From assembly GCF_000233715.2 (NCBI RefSeq), contig NC_021184.1, positions 3,930,001-3,994,000 of the forward strand: a stretch of 64,000 nt of DNA. The letters run 5' to 3'. A model generated the notes under the pieces. The model was not told the DNA's origin. It ran no database searches and saw only the letters and a program-made list of their open reading frames with translations. Source of the stretch: Desulfoscipio gibsoniae DSM 7213. Its GTDB lineage: Bacteria > Bacillota > Desulfotomaculia > Desulfotomaculales > Desulfallaceae. A program made the position numbers and the translations under genes. Shown in pieces: positions 56,190-64,000 of this stretch (within the stretch, counting starts at the first letter, position 1; each line of letters starts with the position of its first letter).

Positions 56190-57853
56190 GGACTTGCTGA
56201 ACCGACCTTAATTTTTAATTAAAACAGTATAATGACGGTTCCTGACAACCCAGATTATACCGAAACAGACGCCGCATAAAAAAGAACAAAAGAACACGGA
56301 GTTTATGCTCCAAGTTCATCACTAGGAACTGCAAGCAGATCACGCTTTCAGCGGTCTCTTTTAGACGTGCCATAATACGTGCCAAACCATAGCGACGCTT
56401 GCCTTCTCCAAATTTGGCTTCTACAGCATTGCGTTCGCTGGCATCTTGCCGTTCTATGCGTCTCTGCTCTTTCTGTAGCACTTTATCAATCAGTGGTCTT
56501 CCTAGCCGTGGTCCACTGAGCCGTATGTTATATCTATCGCAGAAGCGCAGGTTTTCCCTATTCCGGTATGTTTTGTCGGCTTGAACGGCTTCAGGGTAGT
56601 ACCCGTACTTTTGGCGGTAATATTCCACCGATTCTTGCAAGGTTACTCCTTCATTAAAGGCGTCCCAACTTAGCGTTTCCACGAAGGCGTAACCATCTAT
56701 CATACTGATAGCGACTTTGGCACCGAACTCGACATCAGCTGTGGCTTTACCTCGGACAATGGGACGCACATGCGGCTGGCTGATGCTTACAATGCGATCA
56801 TTTATCTTGTGTTTGCGGTAGGTATACATATGGAGTTGTTGTTCATAGACCATACGTATGGTGCGCAATGTATCCTGTTGTTTCTGACTCAGACCATGAC
56901 TATCACCGGCCATAGCTAGTAGGCGGTCTACAGCACTTAGGTTGCGCCTCACATAGCGCAGCTGCTTGCCGATGGCTTTTCGGATAGCTTTTTTACCAGG
57001 CTTTCTGTTGTGAACAATGTTAAGGTAGGCTTTACGAGCTATTTGACGATAAGTACGTGGTCTTCTACCTGGCTTACCAAGAGTCTTGTGCACGAGATCG
57101 ATAATGTTATCCAACTTCTCCCTAGCTTCGTTAAGCAAGGATAAGTCAGTGGGGTAGCGTATGTCTGCCGGGGCGCAGGTGGCATCCAAGATGAGTTTGC
57201 CTTTGTTTGCCGGATATACCTCAAAAGAAGAGGCTTTGCTTTTTGGGCTATTTGGTTCTTTCGCGTGCGTTTTTTTGCCACCTGAAGGTGGTTTAGGCTT
57301 GTTGTCATCGTCCTTCTTTTGCTCTTCCGCTTTCTTGGCGGCACGACAGATTTCTTCGTTGATATCTTTTAGGGTTTCAGAGCCAAAACGCTTACGAAAG
57401 TGGACCATTAGTGAAGAATCAAATGGCGGCCGATCATGGTATTCCCTTAGACCGATAAAGTATTGCAAATAGGGATTCTCAGTGATCTGCTCCACTGTTT
57501 CACGGTCACTATAGCCACATTTCTCTTTAATGATTAAGGCACCAAGGGCCATTCTGACGGGTTTAGCCAACTGTCCACGGTTGCTGGGAAAAAGATTGGC
57601 ATAGCGTTCTTCGATGCTTTCCCAGGGGATAATTTTAGCTAGTTTTACCCAGCGGTTATCAGCTCTTAATTTGCCTTCAAAAGGCAATATAAATTCTTCA
57701 AGATAATATTGGTTTTCCACTTTACGGAACATATTTTTTGCCTCCAGGTGCACGGTTTTTGCAATCTTTACCGCATTTTCCATGCATCTTATTTCGACAA
57801 ATATGCTCCTAAATCCTTGATTTTATTGGGTTTTTGTTTAGTTCAGCAAGCCC
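56190..57853 (-). mobile_element. Complete IS5/IS1182-like element (1664 bp) with 7-bp target duplication
   Basis: The terminal inverted repeats are GGACTTGCTGAAC (56190-56202) and GTTCAGCAAGCCC (57841-57853), with one mismatch. Identical 7-bp copies of TACTTTA flank it at 56183-56189 and 57854-57860. It carries one transposase gene. A truncated relative is at 15180-15456. Confidence 0.92.
56215..57732 (-). CDS. IS5/IS1182-like DDE transposase
   Basis: 505 residues from the ATG at 57730-57732, which has GGAGG upstream; an earlier ATG adds 17 residues. The N-terminal domain is GALIIKEKCGYSDRETVEQI and MVHFRKRFGSETLKDINEEI. The DDE residues are probably in LILDATCAPADIRYPTD, YYPEAVQADKTYRNRENL and ERNAVEAKFGEGKRRYG. 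The gene appears intact and the element may still be active. It ends with TAA. Confidence 0.92.
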   Translation of the reverse strand: MFRKVENQYYLEEFILPFEGKLRADNRWVKLAKIIPWESIEERYANLFPSNRGQLAKPVRMALGALIIKEKCGYSDRETVEQITENPYLQYFIGLREYHDRPPFDSSLMVHFRKRFGSETLKDINEEICRAAKKAEEQKKDDDNKPKPPSGGKKTHAKEPNSPKSKASSFEVYPANKGKLILDATCAPADIRYPTDLSLLNEAREKLDNIIDLVHKTLGKPGRRPRTYRQIARKAYLNIVHNRKPGKKAIRKAIGKQLRYVRRNLSAVDRLLAMAGDSHGLSQKQQDTLRTIRMVYEQQLHMYTYRKHKINDRIVSISQPHVRPIVRGKATADVEFGAKVAISMIDGYAFVETLSWDAFNEGVTLQESVEYYRQKYGYYPEAVQADKTYRNRENLRFCDRYNIRLSGPRLGRPLIDKVLQKEQRRIERQDASERNAVEAKFGEGKRRYGLARIMARLKETAESVICLQFLVMNLEHKLRVLLFFFMRRLFRYNLGCQEPSLYCFN

Positions 57854-58115
57854 TACTTTAACTTATTAACGTAATGAGGGATAGACCCCCATTTGGTAGT
57901 ATTTGGGTTACTAAAACATTTCACCATATTCAGTAAATAGCCATCTTTTTTCTTCTTTCCCAAAAATTATATTACTAATCATAGCAGCAATAATTAGTAA
58001 TAATAACTAAACCTAGGGTATTTAATGACACCGGAAAGGTTCATTTCATAAGTCATAAGTAGGAAGTTTTACTATTTCGAATTTAAGCTTACTAACGTTT
58101 CTCTCATTCTACCTA

Positions 58116-59375
58116 CTAATTTTTTACTAGATAGATAGCCTCCTGCTCTATCGTTCGTTTGTGTTTTAACATTTGGTGAATAACGTCATGAAAAATATTA
58201 TACTCTTCTTGTTCCAACAGTTTTTTAATTTGCGAAAGGTCCGTTTCTTTAATTGGCTTGCCATCACTCAAATGGTTTATATAAGTTGATTCATCCATAA
58301 ATAATGGTCTAAAGTCAATTCCCGTCTTATTCCTTAAATGCTTCCAAATATGAAATCCATGTAAATCTATATCACCCCAATGATAAAATGGTACTGAATA
58401 ATGATTTCTTTTTAAAAAATCATTCAATTTATTTAATATCAGACGCCGGCCATAATTATGGTAACCTCCAAGATATAACACAATTTGATTAACTTGATGT
58501 TTAGCTTTATGGTATAAGTAGTCATAATAGGAAGTTAAATTTTCAACTGTAATTATCGCATCTGCCTCTATTATCTCAATATCACAGTCGTCGAAGAATC
58601 TTGGATTAACCCCAAAGTCTGGTTTGAATAGAGAAAAGTCTATAGTTTTCCCATTTTTATTCATAATGATATTTCCGGACATGAGAATAAGTTGAGGATT
58701 ATTTAAAATACCATACTCCCCCAACAATTGATTGTCTTCTAAAAAATCACTTTCATCGGTTAAAAGATAATCCCGAACAACTTTTATAATTTTACCCTGT
58801 AACTTCTCCCATTTTTTTGAATCCTGGTATAACTTTATACTCCAATTTCTCCTCGGAATTTCTTCTTTGTTTTTTATTAACTCATGCAACCCGTAAAGTG
58901 CATCTTTAGTTTCAATTTCAGAATCAATATTTATAATTGAAGGAAGCTCTGCAAACTCCTTAAACCGAGATTTTAAATCACTGTAAAATGATAACAGGAG
59001 TTTTGGTGCTGTTACAATAAAATCCTCTACGATTTTATCAATACGCTCATACTTTACCTGTTTGGGTGTCCTTCCTAACAGTTCATATATTTGAAGAAGG
59101 TTTTCCTCTAATAATATCAGCTTCTCTATCACTTCTTTTTCGCTAAATCTTTCCCATGCAATTTTTATGAAACACTGATCTGCTAATGCTTCTGCATCAA
59201 GATTAAACTCTCGTTTGAAACTGCTGTCACTAACATGAAAATAATCTGGGAAGTTTTTCTTATTAACATGCAGCATTGTTCTTCTCCCATTTTTTTCAGA
59301 CCTGCCGTAATCCTTACGTGTTTCATATTTGCTAACAAGCGTATCTAATATATTTGCTTGTAACGGGCTAACCAC
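58116..59375 (-). CDS. jetD: Wadjet nuclease subunit JetD
   Basis: 419 residues from the GTG at 59373-59375, which overlaps the jetC stop by eight bases and has GGAGG upstream. The C-terminal TOPRIM-like domain has IEADAIITVENLTSYYDYLY (conserved Glu) and HWGDIDLHGFHIWKHLRNKT (D-x-D). JetD cuts plasmid DNA held by the JetABC motor in Wadjet systems. It ends in a double TAG followed by GTA GAA TGA, so amber decoding would add only a few residues. Confidence 0.9.
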   Translation of the reverse strand: MVSPLQANILDTLVSKYETRKDYGRSEKNGRRTMLHVNKKNFPDYFHVSDSSFKREFNLDAEALADQCFIKIAWERFSEKEVIEKLILLEENLLQIYELLGRTPKQVKYERIDKIVEDFIVTAPKLLLSFYSDLKSRFKEFAELPSIINIDSEIETKDALYGLHELIKNKEEIPRRNWSIKLYQDSKKWEKLQGKIIKVVRDYLLTDESDFLEDNQLLGEYGILNNPQLILMSGNIIMNKNGKTIDFSLFKPDFGVNPRFFDDCDIEIIEADAIITVENLTSYYDYLYHKAKHQVNQIVLYLGGYHNYGRRLILNKLNDFLKRNHYSVPFYHWGDIDLHGFHIWKHLRNKTGIDFRPLFMDESTYINHLSDGKPIKETDLSQIKKLLEQEEYNIFHDVIHQMLKHKRTIEQEAIYLVKN

Positions 59376-62300
59376 TCCCCATTCCCTCCTCCTCAATCCA
59401 GTTAATAACGTCATTTCGTGAAAAACGTTCAACATAACTAACAAAATTATCCTTCATGACGATAAGGGTATTTGGCAGATGAGGTGCCAATAATTGAATC
59501 TTACCAGTTGGTGCTACTATGATTGCCTGAAACCCCATTTTTAAAATAAACCTAATGGATTCCTCAACACGGTCAGCGTCCATTCGATTAAACGCCTCAT
59601 CAAAAATAACCAACCTCAATGTATCGGTTGTTCGATACATTTGATACGTATGATAAAAAGATGCCAAGATAGCGACATAAAACGGAACTTGGGTTTCTCC
59701 GCCGGATTTCTCCAGGGCAACTTTTGAAAATTTAGTTTCACGTCCCTTTTCATCAATTATTTCTAATTCAAAATCCAGGTAACTCCTATAATCGGTGTAG
59801 AAGTTTAATGACTCAGAAAATTGATCTTGTTCCTCTGCAATTTTTAAGAAGAGGTCCTCAACTACCTCACCATGCTTTTCCTTAAAAACATGACTAAATA
59901 AGGAATGTCCCAAATATAAATCAGGATCAGTTATCATCCGATAATAATGGAGCATATCATATTTACCATGCAACCTAAATCTATAGCAGTCTGTCCCGAA
60001 CTGCATATCTTTCATAGCTTGATCAAGCCTTTTAAAATTTGCCTGTGCGCGTTCGATATTTTCTTTTAGCTTTGCGATGAAGTGCTCCTGAAACGTCTCC
60101 TGAGCCTTTTTACGTGCTTCCTCCGCTTTGCCCTTATACTCAATTAAGCTGGATTCTCTAAGGAAGGACAATCGTTTCTGATACTCTTCATTACTATCAC
60201 TTGTTGGATCTCCACCAAAGCCAAAATGCCCATTGAATTCAGTTCGCAGTCGGACAAATGGCGTAAATAGTTTTGCTCTCTTAGTATTTAAGCCCTGTGT
60301 ACTCTCATCGTAGTTTTTAAAAATTGTCTGCTCATTTTTTCTCCGAATCTCATTTAACCACTTTTCATCACATATCTTAATGAGTTCATCCGACAATTGC
60401 TCCAGATACGTGTGATAATCCCTCTTCTTTTCATTTACTGCTTCTTGAACAACATCACTTTCCTCTAACCAATCCTTAATATTTATCCTACAACTAGTGA
60501 TCGAGCTGCTATTTTCTTCAATTTTTGTGGCGAGATTCTCATCTCTCTCTTCAATAAGTTGGCCTTTTTCTTCTTCCAATTTTTCAACTTCTGTTTTATC
60601 TAAATGCAATAATTCCTGCTTTTTATTTAATAACTCTTCTTCAATCTGACCTTGCTTTGAAATATCTGACCACATTTTAAACCAGCTAGCATAGCGATCA
60701 CGTTTATCCGGTACCGTTTTTAAAATCCTATCAACACTGTTTATCTTTTCTGAAATTTTCGATATATCCTCTTCTATATTCTTTAGCTCTTTGATTTTTT
60801 GTTGCAACTGCACCTGTATGGCTTCTTTACCAATGTATGGAACTTCATATCTTTCTCTGGCAATTTGCCTTGCTGTATGATTTTGATAGACCATACACGT
60901 TGCTGTAATACTACGTTTATATTTTTTTAGCTCCCGTTCAGACTCACACTTGATTAATGCACCTAACAGCCGATTGACATATGCTTGTACATAATCAATA
61001 TTAGTTGTCACCTCTTCGGCTAAGCTTCTGAAAAGCGGCCTCCTTTGCTCTTCTATAATTTTATCGGTGTTGACCAATCCAACCCTTTCAATCTGATGTG
61101 TAAACTTATATCTCTCGTAACAAGACAGTGCGTCATCAAAATATCCAGTTGGCACTAACAAATCAAACTTTTGCGTGTGCAAATAGCCTTCCACTGCATT
61201 CTTCCATGTTTCATTTTTCACATCTATCACTTCACATAAAATATGTACCGGCACTTCAGCCCCATTCGCTGCAACAAGATTTTCCTTTAAGAGCTGTTTC
61301 AGTTTCATAGATGGATGATCGCTTGTTAATATTTGGTTCCTTTTTAATTCCTTGATTTTCTTTTCAACATCATACTTCGCTTCATAGTACTCTTTTTTTT
61401 GTTTCTGCCATTGCCTTTGTTGGTCTTGTAACCAATTAAATCCTGCTTTCCATTGTTGATTATGAAGTGAATAATTTTTAGGAAAATGCTCTAGTTCTCC
61501 TGTTTCCGTTAAATAATGCCAAACCGTGGAACCATCCAGGACGACCTTAATAATTTCGTAAGGCGCACCATTCTCTTGAAGTTTACTGAGGAGCTCTGAG
61601 CGTTCCTTTGTCTCCACGGATATATTAAAAAGAAGATTCTTTCTTTTATCTTTAATATCTTCTAAATCTTTATTTAATTGCTCTATTTTTTTCTTTAAAT
61701 CCTGCTCTTTGATCGTTATATCGTGCTTTGCAATTCTAGTCGTTAAAGAGTCAATAGCTGTATTTAACTTATTAAACTCATCTTTTAATATTTTTTTCTT
61801 TGCTTCATGTTGGCCCAAAGCTACTTTCTCTTTTTCTACCTTCTCTTGCAATGAGTTAAATTTAATCTCCTGTTGTTTCCAAGCCGAACGTTTAATCATA
61901 TAATAGCCAATGGTAATATTTCGATCCGTTTTAGCGATTTCTACATACTGAGCTTCAATTTCTTCAAGAGCTCTTATTTCTTTTTCTGTTTCAATAATGA
62001 TGGATTCCAGTTCTTTAAACTTTTCAAAGTAATCCTGCATGGTTTCAACATCAACGGGCTCTTCGTCCAAAATATAATCATAAACAAATTTCCGTAAATT
62101 TGTAATTGGCGTAAAAGAAATGCCCTTTTGGATTATTGAAGAAAACGAGTCTCTGACACCACCACACAATTGGCGCAAATCGCTTAAATATTCTCCAATG
62201 TTATTTTTGTATTGCTTATACTTTATCCCCTGTTGCTTTAGGTATTGAAAAAATTGTTCTCTGTTACGGGCAAGTCCTTCCTCAACATAGAATAAATTAT

Positions 62301-62712
62301 CACGTAATGCCTCTTCATCTATTTTGAAGAAAGTATGCTCCTCATCATTATTTAGAACGCTAACATCAAAAACCACACCAATAAGATATGATTTACCGGT
62401 CACTGAATGCATTATTTCTAACACCAAATAAGACGAAAAGTCATCTGTATTTCTTAAATATTCTTGTGAGCCTTCCGTTCCTGTTTTGCCCCTCAAATAT
62501 GTTTTGATTGTTCGCTTTGTATTCTGGTCATGTGCAGAGGAATTGAACTTTATTTGTTTAAGGTTTGCAACAAATAATACCTGTAGAGCATCAATAATAG
62601 TTGACTTTCCGGCTCCATTATCACCTGTAATTAACGTACTCGTTTCAAAGTTAATAGTCTCATCCTGAAAATAATGCCAATCAATCATCTTCAGTTTGTT
62701 CAAAATCCTCAT
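59368..62712 (-). CDS. jetC: Wadjet SMC-like ATPase JetC
   Basis: 1114 residues from the ATG at 62710-62712. The Walker A loop ITGDNGAGKSTIIDALQVLF is at about residues 27-46. Long coiled-coil arms surround a hinge, the ABC signature region is KVALEKSGGETQVPFYVAIL, and Walker B is RLVIFDEAFNRMDADRVEES. It acts as the loop-extruding motor with JetA and JetB. It overlaps jetB and jetD. It ends with TAG; reading through would add eleven residues to the next TAG. Confidence 0.95.
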   Translation of the reverse strand: MRILNKLKMIDWHYFQDETINFETSTLITGDNGAGKSTIIDALQVLFVANLKQIKFNSSAHDQNTKRTIKTYLRGKTGTEGSQEYLRNTDDFSSYLVLEIMHSVTGKSYLIGVVFDVSVLNNDEEHTFFKIDEEALRDNLFYVEEGLARNREQFFQYLKQQGIKYKQYKNNIGEYLSDLRQLCGGVRDSFSSIIQKGISFTPITNLRKFVYDYILDEEPVDVETMQDYFEKFKELESIIIETEKEIRALEEIEAQYVEIAKTDRNITIGYYMIKRSAWKQQEIKFNSLQEKVEKEKVALGQHEAKKKILKDEFNKLNTAIDSLTTRIAKHDITIKEQDLKKKIEQLNKDLEDIKDKRKNLLFNISVETKERSELLSKLQENGAPYEIIKVVLDGSTVWHYLTETGELEHFPKNYSLHNQQWKAGFNWLQDQQRQWQKQKKEYYEAKYDVEKKIKELKRNQILTSDHPSMKLKQLLKENLVAANGAEVPVHILCEVIDVKNETWKNAVEGYLHTQKFDLLVPTGYFDDALSCYERYKFTHQIERVGLVNTDKIIEEQRRPLFRSLAEEVTTNIDYVQAYVNRLLGALIKCESERELKKYKRSITATCMVYQNHTARQIARERYEVPYIGKEAIQVQLQQKIKELKNIEEDISKISEKINSVDRILKTVPDKRDRYASWFKMWSDISKQGQIEEELLNKKQELLHLDKTEVEKLEEEKGQLIEERDENLATKIEENSSSITSCRINIKDWLEESDVVQEAVNEKKRDYHTYLEQLSDELIKICDEKWLNEIRRKNEQTIFKNYDESTQGLNTKRAKLFTPFVRLRTEFNGHFGFGGDPTSDSNEEYQKRLSFLRESSLIEYKGKAEEARKKAQETFQEHFIAKLKENIERAQANFKRLDQAMKDMQFGTDCYRFRLHGKYDMLHYYRMITDPDLYLGHSLFSHVFKEKHGEVVEDLFLKIAEEQDQFSESLNFYTDYRSYLDFELEIIDEKGRETKFSKVALEKSGGETQVPFYVAILASFYHTYQMYRTTDTLRLVIFDEAFNRMDADRVEESIRFILKMGFQAIIVAPTGKIQLLAPHLPNTLIVMKDNFVSYVERFSRNDVINWIEEEGMGSG

Positions 62713-63307
62713 ACCCATCACCCCCATCATCAGCTTTGGCCTGTAACCATTCTGTTATCTTATCAAGTGCCCGGTTCGAAACCGCTACAATTAATGAAGG
62801 ATAAAGAACAATCGTAGCATCATAATCAGTCCAGCCACCAGACACTAATTCAACTAATGAATGATTTTGAAACAACTTCAGTGTCCGCGTATACTCATCT
62901 TGAGCCGGAAGTCTCTGTTTAATATTTAAGGCTACATACTTTTCATAAATGTCACGGTTATTAATTATAACTTGCTGGGTAAGATTTAATTCCTTTACTT
63001 TTTCATCATATAAAAGTCTAATAATAAATAGAAAAAGAGTGTCCGATAATACAAACTTGTGCCGGTTATTATCAAGTTGATTATGCACAGATATGACACC
63101 CTGGGCCTTTAAATGATTGAGCTGCCAGCCAGATAACAATAAATAATTCTTAATAAGATCGAACCGCCGTTCACAGAACCGGTATAACGGTAAATCCTTC
63201 TTCCTTTTAGCTACCAGGTATGTCTGGGCTAGCAAGGTATTAGTACATTCCTTAAAAAAATGCTTCTCCTTTTCCGCCATTACCTCATATTCCTTTAACC
63301 ATTCCAT
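62681..63307 (-). CDS. jetB: Wadjet kite subunit JetB (DUF4194-like)
   Basis: 208 residues. It has winged-helix character, including LKAQGVISVHNQLDNNRHKF and LNIKQRLPAQDEYTRTLKLF, and VSNRALDKITEWLQAKADDG at the end, as in JetB/MksE-like kite proteins. It lies between jetA and jetC, overlapping jetC by 32 bases and starting at the last base of jetA. It ends with TGA. Confidence 0.88.
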   Translation of the reverse strand: MEWLKEYEVMAEKEKHFFKECTNTLLAQTYLVAKRKKDLPLYRFCERRFDLIKNYLLLSGWQLNHLKAQGVISVHNQLDNNRHKFVLSDTLFLFIIRLLYDEKVKELNLTQQVIINNRDIYEKYVALNIKQRLPAQDEYTRTLKLFQNHSLVELVSGGWTDYDATIVLYPSLIVAVSNRALDKITEWLQAKADDGGDGYEDFEQTEDD

Positions 63308-64000
63308 TAATTATCCCTCTTTTTTAAAATAAATCGATTTGGAATAATACCATTTTTGACCCGATATGTACGCTGATCTTCATTTTTTTTAGAAATGCCA
63401 TAATCTGCCTTTCTCGAAGTGCTAAATAAGACTGAATAAATTAACTTTATCCAGTCTTTTTTCGTATATAATGGCATTTCCGATAAATGTAATTTATCCT
63501 TTGTATCTAATACAGCTAATACATATTTATTAATCTGATTAATCGTTACCTCATCAGATACACGCTGTCTAAACTTGTCCAACTGCTTCTTTTTGACTTC
63601 CGGATCTAACTCCCTCCGCTTCATCGGCTTAGGTTTATGTTTTTTCACCGCTCCTACAGGTAGACGAACACTCTTTTCATCAATGATACTTTGTTTAAAA
63701 ACCTCCACAACTTGATTAATCTCATCATCCGTTTCGGCCTTTTCCCCAATATTACGAATTTGGTCTGCTAAATAAGTTAGCACCATATTTAGTTTCCCTT
63801 CCATACTCCCAGATTGCAAAAGATGAAATCTTACTTGTTGGCTGGCTGCCCTGGCATATTGGCGATTGCGCGTGTCAATTTCCTCTAATATCTCGTCCAT
63901 ATGCTCAAATGAGCGTTCAATGACATCTAACCACTCATAAATCTGGTTTTCGCCTTCAATATCTGAGTTCACTTGTTTTTCCTGAACCATCAAGCGTGCT
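63307..64000 (-). CDS. jetA: Wadjet kleisin-like subunit JetA, C-terminal part (runs off right edge)
   Basis: About 231 codons are visible and the frame stays open to the window edge. It is helix-rich, with ASQQVRFHLLQSGSMEGKLN and NQINKYVLAVLDTKDKLHLS. The position upstream of jetB and jetC, its size and its character fit JetA (DUF5716), which is about 480 residues, so roughly half is missing from the window. It ends with TAA. Confidence 0.82.
   Translation of the reverse strand, partial: ARLMVQEKQVNSDIEGENQIYEWLDVIERSFEHMDEILEEIDTRNRQYARAASQQVRFHLLQSGSMEGKLNMVLTYLADQIRNIGEKAETDDEINQVVEVFKQSIIDEKSVRLPVGAVKKHKPKPMKRRELDPEVKKKQLDKFRQRVSDEVTINQINKYVLAVLDTKDKLHLSEMPLYTKKDWIKLIYSVLFSTSRKADYGISKKNEDQRTYRVKNGIIPNRFILKKRDN

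Noticed and set aside
1-64000. CRISPR array
   Set aside because: No regularly spaced short repeats were seen; the repeats present are long segments, IS ends or regulatory palindromes.

Overview
The window looks like a chromosomal segment of an anaerobic, spore-former-type Firmicute (Clostridia; a Peptococcaceae/Desulfotomaculum-like relative is most plausible). The clues are a bacterial-type split pyrrolysyl-tRNA synthetase, corrinoid methyltransferases, tungsten and molybdenum aldehyde oxidoreductases, sigma-54 control and AGGAGG-type ribosome sites. Assignment to a genus is inference. Most genes are on the minus strand. The DNA is full of insertion sequences and decayed genes.

The centrepiece is a pyrrolysine (Pyl) system for methylamine use. 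Present are tRNA-Pyl(CUA) (43626-43697), pylD, pylSc (catalytic half of the synthetase), pylSn (tRNA-binding half), pylC and pylB, in two clusters separated by about 5 kb. The dimethylamine methyltransferase gene mtbB (32235-33620) carries an in-frame TAG at codon 350 and is followed by its corrinoid protein gene mtbC. A pterin-binding methyltransferase (49545-50345), a ferredoxin-type corrinoid activator (12651-14288) and a URO-D-type protein (54414-55280) plausibly complete methyl transfer into tetrahydrofolate. Four intact -24/-12 (sigma-54) promoters and one duplicated copy were found, upstream of ald, mtbB, the pylBC cluster and the hyuA/AmiS region. Three of these regions also hold copies of a palindrome, AATGA-N6-TCATT, which I propose as the activator site. 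Two sigma-54 activators are encoded (35177-36643 and 41822-43573); the first has a damaged ATPase core.

Region by region: 1-5.4 kb, edge of a hydantoinase-type gene, a PucR-like regulator, a decayed Rpn nuclease and repeats. 5.4-9.4 kb, a radical SAM protein, pdxS and remnants. 9.4-14.3 kb, a class III aminotransferase with alanine dehydrogenase, then the corrinoid activator. 14.5-23.3 kb, hyuA/hyuB (hyuB split by an IS66 element with exact 8-bp target duplication) and an AmiS/UreI-like channel. 23.3-34.1 kb, a block bounded by ~429-bp direct repeats with a cysteine desulfurase, a DsrC/TusE-like protein, a molybdenum hydroxylase, an aminotransferase, a broken tungsten oxidoreductase, mtbC and mtbB. 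34-41.8 kb, remnants, a sigma-54 regulator, betaine-binding protein remnants, a frameshifted malic enzyme and an IS110 element. 41.8-55.3 kb, the second regulator and the pyl clusters with an aminotransferase, a tungsten oxidoreductase and methyl-transfer genes between them. 56.2-57.9 kb, a complete IS5/IS1182-like element. 58.1-64 kb, a Wadjet (JetABCD) anti-plasmid system running off the right edge.

Together the metabolic genes suggest use of methylated and primary amines: methyl groups pass through MtbB/MtbC to tetrahydrofolate, while aminotransferases make aldehydes that the tungsten or molybdenum enzymes oxidise; alanine dehydrogenase recycles the amino acceptor. TAG is read as Pyl in mtbB yet ends at least nine ordinary genes here, so its decoding is context dependent.
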